This document shows positions 45,656-55,328 of a DNA stretch of 64,000 nucleotides, one piece after another. Numbering within the stretch: the first letter of the stretch is position 1; each line of letters begins with the position of its first letter. Location of the stretch: contig NZ_RCWT01000010.1 in the NCBI RefSeq assembly GCF_003688595.1, forward strand, positions 372,001-436,000, given 5' to 3'. Source of the stretch: Sphingomonas sp. PP-F2F-G114-C0414. Its GTDB lineage: Bacteria; Pseudomonadota; Alphaproteobacteria; Sphingomonadales; Sphingomonadaceae. A program made the position numbers and the translations under genes. The notes under the pieces are model-generated. The model was not told the origin of the DNA, did no database searches, and was given only the letters and a program-made list of their open reading frames with translations.

Positions 45656-46144
45656 ATGGCTCACCGTGCACTCGTTCTGGACGATTTCATCCCGTATCGC
45701 CTGTCGATCACTTCGAACCTCGTGAGCGAGGCGGTCGCGGATACGTATGAGGCACTGTTCGGGCTGACGATCCCGGAGTGGCGGCTGGTGGCGGTGGTCG
45801 CCGAGGCGAACGGCATCACGCAGCAGCAGGTCGGCCAGCAGACCCGAATGGACAAGGTCACGGTGAGCCGCGCGGCGATCGCCTTGGTCGAGCGCGGGCT
45901 GATGCAGCGGCATGCGAACCCGGAGGATCGTCGCTCGCACCTGCTGAAGCTGACCGAGGACGGTCACACGCTCTATGCCTCGGTCGCACCGAAGGCGCTT
46001 GATCTGGAACGCCGCATCTTTGCCGGGTTCTCAAGGGCGGAGGTCGAGCAGTTCGTCGCGATGCTGCGGCGGATCGATGCGGTGACGATCGACCTCGTTC
46101 AGGACTCCCACGGCGGCATTGGCGACCAGAGACCGCGCAGGTAA
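45656..46144 (+). CDS. MarR-family regulator, probable control of tyrosine catabolism
   Basis: 162 aa winged-helix protein. The DNA-binding part is NGITQQQVGQQTRMDKVTVSRAAIALVERG (~50-80) followed by the wing NPEDRRSHLLKLTEDG. It is divergent from hppD, and the intergenic region holds a clear inverted repeat. MarR regulators beside hpd/hmgA commonly respond to homogentisate or 4-hydroxyphenylpyruvate; that ligand is inference. Its 3' end overlaps the convergent LysR gene by 46 bases. Confidence 0.88.
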   Translation: MAHRALVLDDFIPYRLSITSNLVSEAVADTYEALFGLTIPEWRLVAVVAEANGITQQQVGQQTRMDKVTVSRAAIALVERGLMQRHANPEDRRSHLLKLTEDGHTLYASVAPKALDLERRIFAGFSRAEVEQFVAMLRRIDAVTIDLVQDSHGGIGDQRPRR

Positions 46145-46974
46145 TCGAGTAGTGCAGCGGTACCCGACGACACCGGGCCGCGCGCATGCACTGCATAGAT
46201 ACCCACGTCGGCGGAACCCGCCAACTCGGGCAAGACGCGGACGAGACGGCCGCTCGCAAGATCTGCGCTAACGTCCCAAAGCGAGCGCAGCGCGATGCCG
46301 ACGCCGGCCAGCGTGAGTTCGCGCACGACTTCGCTGGAGTTGGTCGCGACATAGCTCGGGCGATCGATCGTAACGTCGCCCTCTGGTCCGGCTAGGCGCC
46401 AAGGCATCTGGCCCTTCGCTGCGAGCAGGCGGTGTTCCGTAAGATCGACAGGGTCGCGCGGCGCTTTATAGCTCGGCGCAGCGCAAAGGACGCGACGGCT
46501 GTCGGCTAGGCGATGACCGGTAAGGCTCGGCGGCACGGCTGGAGCTATCCGGATCGCGAGGTCCAGCCGATCGCCGATCACATCCGAGAATCCGTCCGAC
46601 AGGTCGAGATTGAGTTCGATCGCCGGATAGGCGTCGAGGAACGGCTTGAGGTGCGGCGCGATGTGGAGGCGGCCGAACGATGTAGGTGCGCTGACCCGTA
46701 ATGGTCCGGCCGGCGTATCCGTACGGTCCGACACGCGCGCCTCTGCGTCGCGGATCGCGGCGAGGATGTCCACCATGTCGCGGTGATACGCGGCGCCCCG
46801 CGCGGTGAGGTCGAGGCGGCGCGTCGTCCGGTTGAGCAACCGCACGCCCAGCCGCGCCTCCAGCCGCGCGATGCGCTTCGAGACCATTGCCGGTGAGATA
46901 CCCATAGAACGCCCCGCCGCGCTGAGGCTGGCGGTGCGGACGACTTCGGCGAAGAGGACGATATCGGGGTCCAT
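46099..46974 (-). CDS. LysR-family transcriptional regulator
   Basis: 291 aa. The N-terminal helix-turn-helix (VVRTASLSAAGRSMGISPAMVSKRIARLE, residues ~10-38) leads into the RLLNRTTRRLDLT wing. The ligand-binding domain starts near 90 (GPLRVSAPTSFGRLHIAPHL). It is divergent from malate synthase G with 93 bases between, which suggests it controls glcB. The ligand is unknown; the overlap with the MarR gene end makes antisense effects possible. Confidence 0.9.
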   Translation of the reverse strand: MDPDIVLFAEVVRTASLSAAGRSMGISPAMVSKRIARLEARLGVRLLNRTTRRLDLTARGAAYHRDMVDILAAIRDAEARVSDRTDTPAGPLRVSAPTSFGRLHIAPHLKPFLDAYPAIELNLDLSDGFSDVIGDRLDLAIRIAPAVPPSLTGHRLADSRRVLCAAPSYKAPRDPVDLTEHRLLAAKGQMPWRLAGPEGDVTIDRPSYVATNSSEVVRELTLAGVGIALRSLWDVSADLASGRLVRVLPELAGSADVGIYAVHARGPVSSGTAALLDYLRGLWSPMPPWES

Positions 46975-47067
46975 TCGTTCTCCAGGCGATCAACAGCTTT
47001 CCGTTTATGATGTCTAGTGGCGAAGGTGGCGGGCGTCTATCGTGCTGAAAGAGCATAGGAGAGCAGC

Positions 47068-49197
47068 ATGGCCGAGATGATCGAAAAGGCAGGCCTGAAG
47101 GTCGCCGCATCGCTGGTGGACTTCATCGAAACGCAGGCGTTGCCGAGGACGGGGCTTGAAGCCGCCCCGTTCTGGAAAGGCGTTTCCGATATCTACGCGC
47201 GGTTCGCGCCGGAGAATGCCGCGCTGCTGGCGGTCCGCGACGACCTCCAGGCGAAGATCGACGCGTGGCACGAAGCCCGCGCCGGCAAGCCGATTGATCA
47301 GGCGGAGTACCAAGCGTTCCTGCGCGAGATCGGCTATCTGGTCGACGAGCCGGCGCCGTTCGCGGTCGCCCCGACCAACGTCGATGCGGAGGTCGCCGCG
47401 CTCGCCGGCGCGCAGTTGGTGGTGCCGATCCTCAACGCCCGCTTCCTGCTGAACGCGGCGAACGCGCGGTGGGGGAGCCTGTACGACGCGCTCTACGGCA
47501 CCGACGCGATCCCGGGTGCTGCTGCCGGCAAGGGCTATGACGCGGCGCGCGGCGCGCATGTTATCACGTGGGCGAAGGCGTTTCTCGACGACGCCGTGCC
47601 CTTGGCGAGCGGGTCGTGGACCGGCTGGGCCGGTGGCACGCCTCAGCTTGTCGATCGGAGCCAGCTCGTCGGGCATGCGGGCGACAATATCCTGTTGCGT
47701 CACAACGGTCTGCACATCGAACTCGTGATCGACTCTGAGCATCCAATCGGTCGCGACGACCCTGCGAACCTTGCCGACGTCGTGCTTGAATCCGCACTTA
47801 GTACGATCGCCGATCTCGAGGATTCGATCGCCGCGGTCGATGCCGACGACAAGGTGGTCGCCTATGCCAATTGGCTCGGGCTGATGAAGGGCGACCTGAC
47901 CGCGAGCTTCGACAAGGGCGGCCGCACGATCACGCGCTCGCTCGAACCGGACCGGCGGTACACCGCGCCCGACGGCAGCGCGTTCACGCTTCCCGGCCGC
48001 AGCCTGATGTTCGTGCGCAACGTCGGCCACCTGATGACCACGCCTGCGATCCTTCTCGCTGACGGCAGCGAGGCACCCGAAGGCATCCTCGACGGCATCA
48101 TCACGTCGCTGATCGCGCTGCACGACCTGAAAGGCGCGGGCCCGATCCGCAACAGCCGCGCGGGCTCGATCTACATCGTCAAACCGAAGATGCACGGCCC
48201 CGACGAAGCCGCTTTCGCCAACCGGCTGTTCGACGCGATCGAAGACCTGCTCGGTGTCGCGCGCCACACGATCAAGGTCGGCGTGATGGACGAGGAGCGG
48301 CGTACGTCCGCCAATCTCGCCGCCTGCATCGCCGCGGTGAAGGACCGGGTGGTGTTCATCAACACCGGCTTCCTCGATCGCACCGGCGACGAGATGCACA
48401 CCTCGATGAGGGCGGGGCCGATGATCCGAAAGGGCGACATGAAGGCCTCCTCGTGGATCAAGGCGTATGAGGATCGCAACGTCCAGATCGGGCTCGCCTG
48501 CGGGCTCAGCGGCAAGGCGCAGATCGGCAAGGGCATGTGGGCCGCGCCCGACCGGATGGCGGATATGCTGGAGCAGAAGATCGCGCATCCGATGACCGGC
48601 GCGAACACCGCCTGGGTGCCGTCACCGACCGCGGCCACGCTGCACGCGACGCACTACCACCGCGTCGACGTGTTCGCGCGGCAGGCGGAGCGCAAGGCCG
48701 AGCCGATCGCCTCGCTCGATGCGCTGCTGACGATCCCCGTCGCGACCGGGCACAACTGGCAGCCCGACGAGGTGCGCGAGGAACTGGAGAACAATGCGCA
48801 GGGGATCCTCGGCTACGTCGTGCGCTGGGTCGACCAGGGCGTCGGGTGCTCGAAGGTCCCCGACATCCACGACATCGGCCTGATGGAGGATCGCGCGACG
48901 CTGCGGATCAGTTCGCAGCACATGGCGAACTGGCTGCTCCACGGCATCGCCACGCCCGACGAGGCGGACGCGGCGCTGCGGCGGATGGCGGCGAAGGTCG
49001 ACGCGCAGAATGCGGACGATCCGCTGTATCGGCCGATGGCGGGGCATGAGGACGAGAGCCTCGCGTTCCAGGCCGCCCGCGCGCTCGTGTTCGATGGCCT
49101 GACGCAGCCGAGTGGATATACCGAACCGCTGCTCCACGCGTATCGGGCGCGGGTGAAGGAAAGGGATGCCGATGCCACTCTACGCGATCGAGGGTAA
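47068..49197 (+). CDS. glcB: malate synthase G
   Basis: 709 aa, normal for the G isoform (about 720 aa). Visible features: [21 protein letters not shown] (Mg2+-binding acidic pair), [28 protein letters not shown] and the C-terminal [25 protein letters not shown], whose acidic residue is the catalytic base region. It condenses glyoxylate with acetyl-CoA to malate, allowing growth on acetate, glycolate or fatty acids, which fits the nearby fad genes. The start has GGAGAGCAGC upstream. Its 3' end overlaps the gamma carbonic anhydrase gene by 32 bases. Confidence 0.95.
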   Translation: MAEMIEKAGLKVAASLVDFIETQALPRTGLEAAPFWKGVSDIYARFAPENAALLAVRDDLQAKIDAWHEARAGKPIDQAEYQAFLREIGYLVDEPAPFAVAPTNVDAEVAALAGAQLVVPILNARFLLNAANARWGSLYDALYGTDAIPGAAAGKGYDAARGAHVITWAKAFLDDAVPLASGSWTGWAGGTPQLVDRSQLVGHAGDNILLRHNGLHIELVIDSEHPIGRDDPANLADVVLESALSTIADLEDSIAAVDADDKVVAYANWLGLMKGDLTASFDKGGRTITRSLEPDRRYTAPDGSAFTLPGRSLMFVRNVGHLMTTPAILLADGSEAPEGILDGIITSLIALHDLKGAGPIRNSRAGSIYIVKPKMHGPDEAAFANRLFDAIEDLLGVARHTIKVGVMDEERRTSANLAACIAAVKDRVVFINTGFLDRTGDEMHTSMRAGPMIRKGDMKASSWIKAYEDRNVQIGLACGLSGKAQIGKGMWAAPDRMADMLEQKIAHPMTGANTAWVPSPTAATLHATHYHRVDVFARQAERKAEPIASLDALLTIPVATGHNWQPDEVREELENNAQGILGYVVRWVDQGVGCSKVPDIHDIGLMEDRATLRISSQHMANWLLHGIATPDEADAALRRMAAKVDAQNADDPLYRPMAGHEDESLAFQAARALVFDGLTQPSGYTEPLLHAYRARVKERDADATLRDRG

Positions 49198-49699
49198 ACG
49201 ACCGACGCTGGCCGACGACGTCTGGGTCGCGCCGTCCGCCGACGTGATCGGCGACGCGCGGCTGGGGGAGGGGGCAAGCGTCTGGTTCGGTGCGGTGATC
49301 CGCGCGGACAACACGCCGATTCTCGTCGGCGCGCGGACCAATATCCAGGAGGGCGCGATGCTGCACTCCGATCCCGGCGCGCCGCTGACCGTCGGCGAAG
49401 GCTGCACGATCGGCCATCACGCGATCCTTCACGGCTGCACGATCGGCGACAACGTGCTGGTCGGAATGGGGGCGACGATCCTCAACACCGCGGTGATCGG
49501 CGAGAATTGCCTGATCGGTGCGAACGCGCTGGTGACGGAAGGCAAGGTCTTCCCGGCCGGCAGCCTGATCGTCGGCGCGCCTGCCAAGGCTGTACGGGAA
49601 TTGTCGCCGGAAGCGATTGCCGCGCTGAAGACGTCGGCTTCGGCGTACGCGGCCAAGCAGCGCGTCTATGCCGAGGGCCTGAGACTGATCGAAGTATAA
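49166..49699 (+). CDS. gamma-class carbonic anhydrase family protein
   Basis: 177 aa left-handed beta-helix of hexapeptide repeats. The Arg/Asp of VIRADNTPI and three zinc-site His (LHSD, then the two in GHHAILHG) are all present, as in the YrdA/CaiE/gamma-CA group. Start at 49166 (or 49172) lies inside glcB, with AGGAAAGGG upstream. Carbonic anhydrase activity is often weak or absent in this branch, so a role in acyl-transfer-like binding is possible. The stop is embedded in a strong terminator. Confidence 0.9.
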   Translation: MPMPLYAIEGKRPTLADDVWVAPSADVIGDARLGEGASVWFGAVIRADNTPILVGARTNIQEGAMLHSDPGAPLTVGEGCTIGHHAILHGCTIGDNVLVGMGATILNTAVIGENCLIGANALVTEGKVFPAGSLIVGAPAKAVRELSPEAIAALKTSASAYAAKQRVYAEGLRLIEV

Positions 49700-49727
49700 G
49701 ATCCTCCCCCGCGAGGGGGAGGATCTT
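49698..49727. terminator. bidirectional hairpin after the gamma carbonic anhydrase gene
   Basis: AAGATCCTCCCCC (49698-49710) pairs perfectly with GGGGGAGGATCTT (49715-49727) over a GCGA loop. It begins in the carbonic anhydrase stop codon and lies 14 bases from the convergent FadL gene stop. A 13-bp perfect stem with a tetraloop between convergent genes is a strong terminator for both. Confidence 0.85.
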
Positions 49728-49741
49728 GAAGGCGGACGCTA

Positions 49742-51046
49742 TCAGAAAGTGACCCGGCCACCCAGCGACAGCACGACCGCGTGCGCGTTCTGGAGGAAGC
49801 CGTTGGTGATGATCGGCGTCTGCGCTGCGGTTCCCGCATAGGCTGCGGTTACCCGGTCGATCGTCGTATCCGAGAAGTCGACATAGCTCGCCGCCGCGTC
49901 GAGCGCGATGTGCGAGGTCAGCTGGTACGAACCACCCGCGGCGTAGGTCCAGCGGTCGGCGTCCGGCACGCGCGCATCGCGCAGGCCGTTCTGCGTCGGC
50001 GTCTTGGTCCGCTGCACGCCGGCGCGGATCGTCGCCTTGGGGGTGACGTCATAATCGAAACCGCCCGCAAGGCTCCAGCTATCACGATAGTTCTCCGGGA
50101 TCGCGGTGTTCAGCGGCGCGCCCAGATTGATCGTGTCGAACTTGCTCCAGTTGTACGCGACCACCTGCGCGTTCAGCGTCAGGGCGCTGGTGGCGCGGAC
50201 ACGGCCGGCGACGATTACCTGGCCCGGCGTGTTGAAGCTGGCTTTCGCACCGTCGAGCGACACGTTCGACCCCGCCAGCGGACCGACCAGCCCGGAGATG
50301 TCGAGGCTCCCCTTCAGATTGTGGCGGATGCTCGACTTGTAGCTGATGCCGACGGTGGCGAAGTCGTTATGCAGCTGTACGCCTGCGGTCCAACCGAAAT
50401 CCCAGCCATCGCCCTTGAGTTGCTGGAAGCCGTCCGGCAGCGCCGCCGACACGTTGGGCAGCGCGTTGTTGAGGGTGGCGTCGGTATACTCGACGTTCAG
50501 TGCACCACCGACGCGCAGCCAGTCGGTCACCGCGATGCCGATCGATGGCTGGATGTCGATCGTGCGCAAGCGGGTCTTGTCCGCGCTGTACCGAGCCCAG
50601 CTGTTCTTCTCGTAGTTGGTCGTGAAGCTGAACGGCGACGTCACGGACACGCCGATGGCGATCCGGTCGGTGAGCGGATAGGCGACCGCACCCGACGGAA
50701 CGACACCGTTGTTGATCGGATCGCGCGATGTGCCGTTGCCGCCGACGGGTGCGAAGGCCTGCCCTGGACGGCGGATCACCGTGCCGTTGTCGATTACGTC
50801 GCCCTTGGGCAGGATCGCGGTGGCGCTGATTGCGGCGCTGCCATCGCGGATGCCGGCGATCGCGGCGGGGTTCCACCACAGCGACGAAGGGCCGGTATCG
50901 GCGCCTTCACCGGAAAAGGCGCGCCCTGCGCCACGCGCCGACTGCGCCTCGAGATAAAATGCATCGGCATACGCGGTGCTGGCAAACCCGAAGGCGGACA
51001 CGAGCGCGGAAACCGCGAGAAGCGGGGCTTTGGTGCGAAACGTCAT
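49742..51046 (-). CDS. fadL: FadL/OmpP1/TodX-family outer-membrane transporter
   Basis: 434 aa. The signal MTFRTKAPLLAVSALVSAFG ends near AYADAF. The mature N-terminus ARGAGRAFSGEGADTGPSSLWWNPAAIAG is the FadL hatch region with the NPA motif. The remainder is a beta-barrel ending VLSLGGRVTF with a terminal Phe. FadL-type channels take long-chain fatty acids or aromatic hydrocarbons across the outer membrane. The downstream neighbours fadD, fadB-like and fadA support a fatty-acid role. The start at 51046 is chosen over a longer frame to 51241 because the signal peptide begins there. Confidence 0.9.
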   Translation of the reverse strand: MTFRTKAPLLAVSALVSAFGFASTAYADAFYLEAQSARGAGRAFSGEGADTGPSSLWWNPAAIAGIRDGSAAISATAILPKGDVIDNGTVIRRPGQAFAPVGGNGTSRDPINNGVVPSGAVAYPLTDRIAIGVSVTSPFSFTTNYEKNSWARYSADKTRLRTIDIQPSIGIAVTDWLRVGGALNVEYTDATLNNALPNVSAALPDGFQQLKGDGWDFGWTAGVQLHNDFATVGISYKSSIRHNLKGSLDISGLVGPLAGSNVSLDGAKASFNTPGQVIVAGRVRATSALTLNAQVVAYNWSKFDTINLGAPLNTAIPENYRDSWSLAGGFDYDVTPKATIRAGVQRTKTPTQNGLRDARVPDADRWTYAAGGSYQLTSHIALDAAASYVDFSDTTIDRVTAAYAGTAAQTPIITNGFLQNAHAVVLSLGGRVTF

Positions 51047-51096
51047 GGATAAGATCCTGAAAGCTATACTGATAGTGGAAGACGGAGCGGTGCGAC

Positions 51097-51507
51097 TCAG
51101 CGCACGCGCGTCCAGGTCTGGGTCTTGCAGAGCGGGAAGAAGACGCAGCCGCGCAACTTGAGCTGGTTCGCGCCGAGCGGGGTGATCTTGCCACTGTAGG
51201 TCTTGCCGTCCTCGGCATTGTAGACCTGACCGCTGCTCCACACGCCGTCCTTGTCGGGCTTGAACCCGCTCAGCATCTGCATGCCCTGGATCGGACGATT
51301 GCGGAGTGCGGTGTTCGAGTTGTTGGCGTCCTTCATCGAAGGATTGGCGCGCAGCGCGTCGGAGGTGAGGATCTTGCCGCAGATCGACGGGCCGCAGCGG
51401 GCGATCTCGACGATGGCGTTGTGCGTCTCGGTCTTCCAGCGGCCAATGACGGTCTCGGCGGTGGCGGGCGCGCCCGCGAGCAATGCACCGATAATCAACA
51501 GGGACAT
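51097..51507 (-). CDS. DUF2147 exported protein
   Basis: 136 aa. A signal peptide (MSLLIIGALLAGAPATAETV) is followed by the DUF2147 pattern: IGRWKTETHNAIVEIARCG, CGKIL, GVWSSGQVYNAEDGKTYSG and LKLRGCVFFPLCKTQTWTRV. Members are small periplasmic lipocalin-like barrels whose function is unknown; they often accompany FadL-type porins in proteobacteria. It is 50 bases upstream of fadL on the same strand and probably in the same transcript. Confidence 0.85.
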   Translation of the reverse strand: MSLLIIGALLAGAPATAETVIGRWKTETHNAIVEIARCGPSICGKILTSDALRANPSMKDANNSNTALRNRPIQGMQMLSGFKPDKDGVWSSGQVYNAEDGKTYSGKITPLGANQLKLRGCVFFPLCKTQTWTRVR

Positions 51508-51693
51508 CTTCTATCCTCTCCTTGGATGTAGGGACGCCGTATCTGTACGGTCGTTAAAATCTTGTCAGGCCAGCGACGTTACCGCGAGCTTGCTGCCGTA
51601 TACGGCATGTATCGTTTGGCCGTAGAATTGTACGAAGACAAGTCAAGTCTTCTTACTGATTCCGGGCGGTGAAAAAGTGTTCATTCGCGTGGT

Positions 51694-51771
51694 GTTCCCC
51701 CGCGAAGGCGGGGGCCCAGGGTAACGAACGCGGCGCTGCTTGATCCTGGGCCCCCGCTTTCGCGGGGGAAC
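51694..51771. repeat. paired REP-like palindrome, copy 3
   Basis: 51694-51720 (GTTCCCCCGCGAAGGCGGGG plus GCCCAGG) and 51745-51771 are inverted copies with one mismatch and 24 bases between. The right end is 4 bases from the stop of the hydroxyacyl-CoA dehydrogenase gene. It can fold into a large hairpin and may end that transcript. Confidence 0.8.
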
Positions 51772-51775
51772 AGAG

Positions 51776-54097
51776 TCAGTTGCGGAGAGGCTTGCCGGTT
51801 TGCAGCATATGAACCACCCGAGCCTGGGTCCGCGGATCCTTGACGCTCGCCATGAACGCCGCGCGTTCGAGGTCGAGCAACTGGTCTTCAGTCACCGTGT
51901 CGACCAGATCCGCCTCACCACCGGTCAGCACCTCGGCGAGCCGATCCGCGACGACGAGGTCGTAGTCGGTCGCCATGCCCTTCTTGTGGAAGTCCGCGAC
52001 CGCCATGTTCAGCCCCGTACGGCCACTCGCACCCGCCAGACGAAACGTCGGCTTCTCCGGCGCTACATAGCCCTCGACCAGCGACAGCGCCTTGGCTTTC
52101 GCATCCGCCAGCAACCGATCACGGTTCATCGTGATGCCGTCGGCCTCGCGCAGGATCATCATCTCCTTCGCCTCCGCCGCCGACTTGGCGACCTGCGCGG
52201 TGGAGACAGCCTGGAACACCTTGGTCAGCACCGGCATCGGCCCGTTCGGCAGCGTGCGCGACTTGGTCCAGCGGTCGAGCATCTCGCCATTGCCGCCCCA
52301 GCCGGGGACGAGCCCGACGCCGCACTCGACGAGCCCTGCATAGGTCTCGGCATGCGCCTGCACCGCATCGGAGTGGAGCAGGATCTCGCAGCCACCACCG
52401 AGCGCGAGCCCGGCGGGTGCGCTGACGACCGGGAAGGGCGCGTATTTGAGCGCCTTGTACGCCTGCTGCCCGCCCGAGACGCTTGCCTCGACCATGTCCC
52501 ACAGGCCAGCGCCGACCGCGAACATCGCCGCGCCGAGGTTCGCGCCCGCCGAGAAGTTCGACGCCTCGTTATACACCACCAGCGCCTTGAAACGCTCGCG
52601 GACGACCGGGATCGCCTCGTTAATGAGCGCCACGACCTGGTCGTCGAGCGCGTTCATCTTGGTGTGGAACTCGAGCGCCGCGACGCCGTCGCCGACGTCC
52701 CAGAGCGACGCCGACAGGTTCTGGAGGATCGGCTGCGAGCGGAGCTTGATGTCCTCCAGCAGTTCGACGCCGTCCGCGCGCGGCACGTCGGCATACTCAC
52801 CGGCGGCGGTGAGATACTGACGCTGGCCGTTCTCGACGCGGTAGAACGGACGATCGCCCGCGGTCGTCAGGATCGCAGGAACGTCGCGACCTTCCTCGGC
52901 GAGGCGCGCGGCGAGGAGACCCGGCCCCATGCGGTCGATCAGCTCGAACGGCCCGTATTTCCAGTTATAGCCGAGCTTCATCGCGTCATCGATCGCGACG
53001 ACATCGTCCGCAGCTTCACCGACCAGCATCGCCGCGTAGGAGAGCACGCTACCGAGGATCGTCCACGCATAGGTGCCGATCTTGCCCGGTTCCGCGATCA
53101 GCGCGGCTAGGTCCTTGCCGGTCTTGCCCGGCAACTCCGCGGGCTTGGCTTCCGCGCGGTAATCGCCGGTCGCGAGATCGAGCGACAGCTTGGTCCGCGT
53201 CGCCTTGTCGAACCGGTAGAACCCGCCCTTGCCCTTGCGGCCGGTGAACCCGTCCGCTATCATCTTGTCGACCAGCGGCAGTGGGCGGAGCGTATCGAAA
53301 TACGGATCGCCCGCGGGCAGCGTGGACGACAGGCTCTTCGACAGCAGCGGCATCAGATCGACGCCGACGAGGTCGACGAGCCCGAAGATCCCGGTCTTCG
53401 GCACGCCCATCGGACGGCCACCGATCTGGTCGGCCTCCTCGACGGTCAGCCCCTGGTCCATCGCCGCGTTGATCGCGATCGCCAGCCAGTAGGTGCCGAT
53501 GCGGTTGGCGATGAAGCCCGGCGTGTCCTTCGCACGGACGATCCGCTTGCCCATGAAGCGATCGACGAAATCCTCGACCTTCTCGGCGACCGCGACGTCG
53601 GTTGCCACGCCGCGGACGATCTCGACCAGCCGCATGTAGCGCGGCGGGTTGAAGAAGTGCGTGATCAGGAAGTCGGCCTTGAACTGGTCCGAGCGCCCCT
53701 CCACCAAGTTGCCGAGCGGGATCGTCGAAGTGTTCGACGACACCGCGGTGCCGGGGCGCTTCAAAGTCTCGAGCTTGGCATACAGCGCCTGCTTGATGTC
53801 GAGCCGCTCAACGATCGCCTCGACGATCCAGTCGCACTCGGCGACGCGACCCAGATGATCGTCGATGTTGCCCGTCTCGACCAGCTTGGCCGCACGCTTC
53901 GACATGAAGGGGGCAGGGTCGGTCTTGAGCATCTTGGCGACCGCGCCCTTGGCCACTGCGTCGCGGTCGTCACCCTCGCGGGGAACGATGTCGAGCAACA
54001 GCACCGGGATGCCGGCATTGGCGACCTGCGCCGCGATGCCCGCACCCATGACGCCTGCGCCGATGACGCAGACCTTTTTCACAGCGTCGACCATCAT
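51776..54097 (-). CDS. 3-hydroxyacyl-CoA dehydrogenase/enoyl-CoA hydratase fusion
   Basis: 773 aa. The NAD-binding dehydrogenase comes first (VCVIGAGVMGAGIAAQVANAG, ~8-28; SSNTSTIPLGNLV; THFFNPPRYMRLVEI with the catalytic His; KDTPGFIANRIGTYW). A hydratase/isomerase domain follows in the C-terminal third (FSAGANLGA, PAGLALGGGCEILLHSD, VGLVPGWGG). This order is the reverse of E. coli FadB and like Bacillus FadN. It carries out the hydration and oxidation steps of beta-oxidation. The start overlaps the thiolase stop by ATGA. A much longer frame upstream is antisense to the thiolase gene. Confidence 0.93.
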   Translation of the reverse strand: MMVDAVKKVCVIGAGVMGAGIAAQVANAGIPVLLLDIVPREGDDRDAVAKGAVAKMLKTDPAPFMSKRAAKLVETGNIDDHLGRVAECDWIVEAIVERLDIKQALYAKLETLKRPGTAVSSNTSTIPLGNLVEGRSDQFKADFLITHFFNPPRYMRLVEIVRGVATDVAVAEKVEDFVDRFMGKRIVRAKDTPGFIANRIGTYWLAIAINAAMDQGLTVEEADQIGGRPMGVPKTGIFGLVDLVGVDLMPLLSKSLSSTLPAGDPYFDTLRPLPLVDKMIADGFTGRKGKGGFYRFDKATRTKLSLDLATGDYRAEAKPAELPGKTGKDLAALIAEPGKIGTYAWTILGSVLSYAAMLVGEAADDVVAIDDAMKLGYNWKYGPFELIDRMGPGLLAARLAEEGRDVPAILTTAGDRPFYRVENGQRQYLTAAGEYADVPRADGVELLEDIKLRSQPILQNLSASLWDVGDGVAALEFHTKMNALDDQVVALINEAIPVVRERFKALVVYNEASNFSAGANLGAAMFAVGAGLWDMVEASVSGGQQAYKALKYAPFPVVSAPAGLALGGGCEILLHSDAVQAHAETYAGLVECGVGLVPGWGGNGEMLDRWTKSRTLPNGPMPVLTKVFQAVSTAQVAKSAAEAKEMMILREADGITMNRDRLLADAKAKALSLVEGYVAPEKPTFRLAGASGRTGLNMAVADFHKKGMATDYDLVVADRLAEVLTGGEADLVDTVTEDQLLDLERAAFMASVKDPRTQARVVHMLQTGKPLRN

Positions 54098-55230
54098 GCG
54101 CGCTCCAGCACCGTAGCGATGCCCTGACCGCCGCCGATGCACTGGGTGGCGAGCGCATAGCGGCCACCTTCGCGCGACAAAAGCGCAGCAGCCTTGCCGA
54201 CGATCCGAGCGCCGGTCGCACCGAGCGGATGACCGATCGCGATCGCGCCGCCATCGAGGTTGATCGTCTCGTCCTTGAGGCCCAGATCGCGGATGCAGGC
54301 GATCGCCTGGCTCGCGAACGCCTCGTTGATCTCGACCACGTCGAGGTCGGCAACGGTGATCCCGGCACGCTCCAGCGCCTTCTTCGATGCACCGATCGGG
54401 CCAAGCCCCATCGTCTCGGACGCGCAACCCGACACACCGATCGACTTGATCCGCGCGAGGATCGTCAGGCCGTGCTTCTTGGCGAACTCTTCCGAGGTGA
54501 CCAGCACCGCGGACGCACCATCGGTCAGCGGCGACGAGGTGCCGGCGGTCACCGAGCCATCCGCGCTGAACGCAGGCTTCAGGCCGGCGAGCGCCTCGGT
54601 GGTCGTGCCGGCGCGGATCGTGCCGTCCTGGCTGACCGGGCCCGCCTTGGTCTGGATCGTCACGATCTCGTCGGACAGCCGGCCATCGGCGCGCGCAGCC
54701 GCCGCCTTGTCCTGGCTCTTCACTGCGAACGCATCCTGCTCGGCGCGCGTGATCTGGTACTGCCGCGCGACGTTCTCGGCGGTCTCGCCCATGCCCATGT
54801 ACGCGCCCGCGCTCTTCTTCGCGAGCTCGGGGTTGGGCAGGGGGTTGTAGCCGCCCATCGGTACGCGGCTCATCGATTCGAGCCCCGCGCAGATGAACGC
54901 CTCGCCCGCGCCGACCGCGATCTGGCCATAGGCGATGTGGATCGCGCTCATCGACGATCCGCAGAACCGGTTGACCGTCATGCCGCCGACCGAGATCGGC
55001 AGGTCGGCGATCTGTGCGATCAGCTTGGCGACATTGAGGCCCTGCTCGCCCTCGGGGAAGGCGCAACCGAGGATGATGTCCTCGATTTCGGCCGGATCGA
55101 CGCCGGCTTTGTCGAGCAACCCGCGAATCGTCTGCGCGGCGAGATCGTCCGGACGGACGCGGGCGAGTTCGCCCTTGCCGGCGAGGTGGAACGGCGAACG
55201 GGCGTACCCGGCGATGACGACGTTGGTCAC
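54094..55230 (-). CDS. fadA: acetyl-CoA acyltransferase (thiolase)
   Basis: 378 aa, standard thiolase length. The nucleophilic Cys lies in NRFCGSSMSAIH near residue 90. GGAIAIGHPLGATGARI and ATQCIGGGQGIA give the His and second Cys of the active site. It cleaves 3-ketoacyl-CoA to acetyl-CoA and a shortened acyl-CoA. It is the first gene of the leftward pair with the fused dehydrogenase and is divergent from the acyl-CoA ligase gene. Confidence 0.94.
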   Translation of the reverse strand: MTNVVIAGYARSPFHLAGKGELARVRPDDLAAQTIRGLLDKAGVDPAEIEDIILGCAFPEGEQGLNVAKLIAQIADLPISVGGMTVNRFCGSSMSAIHIAYGQIAVGAGEAFICAGLESMSRVPMGGYNPLPNPELAKKSAGAYMGMGETAENVARQYQITRAEQDAFAVKSQDKAAAARADGRLSDEIVTIQTKAGPVSQDGTIRAGTTTEALAGLKPAFSADGSVTAGTSSPLTDGASAVLVTSEEFAKKHGLTILARIKSIGVSGCASETMGLGPIGASKKALERAGITVADLDVVEINEAFASQAIACIRDLGLKDETINLDGGAIAIGHPLGATGARIVGKAAALLSREGGRYALATQCIGGGQGIATVLERA

Positions 55231-55297
55231 GATGATCCTCTCATATTGCGGTCGACCCGGTTAACGCTTGCGGGTTACCCTTAAGGTGCGATACCTC

Positions 55298-55313
55298 ACC
55301 TTTACGTCAAGGT
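55298..55313. promoter_or_regulatory. inverted repeat between thiolase and acyl-CoA ligase genes
   Basis: ACCTTTACGTCAAGGT is an almost perfect 16-bp palindrome (one mismatched pair, centre ACGT). It lies 15 bases before fadD and 67 bases before the thiolase start. A second palindrome, CCTTAAGG, sits about 20 bases to the left. A MerR-type regulator is encoded directly after fadD and is the natural candidate to bind here. Confidence 0.55.
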
Positions 55314-55328
55314 GAAGCGGCCGACAAT

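Noticed and set aside
54097..55066. Extended N-terminus of the hydroxyacyl-CoA dehydrogenase
   Set aside because: The extension overlaps the thiolase gene in another frame and is Arg/Asp-rich; the Rossmann fold begins at 54097 with an ATGA overlap.
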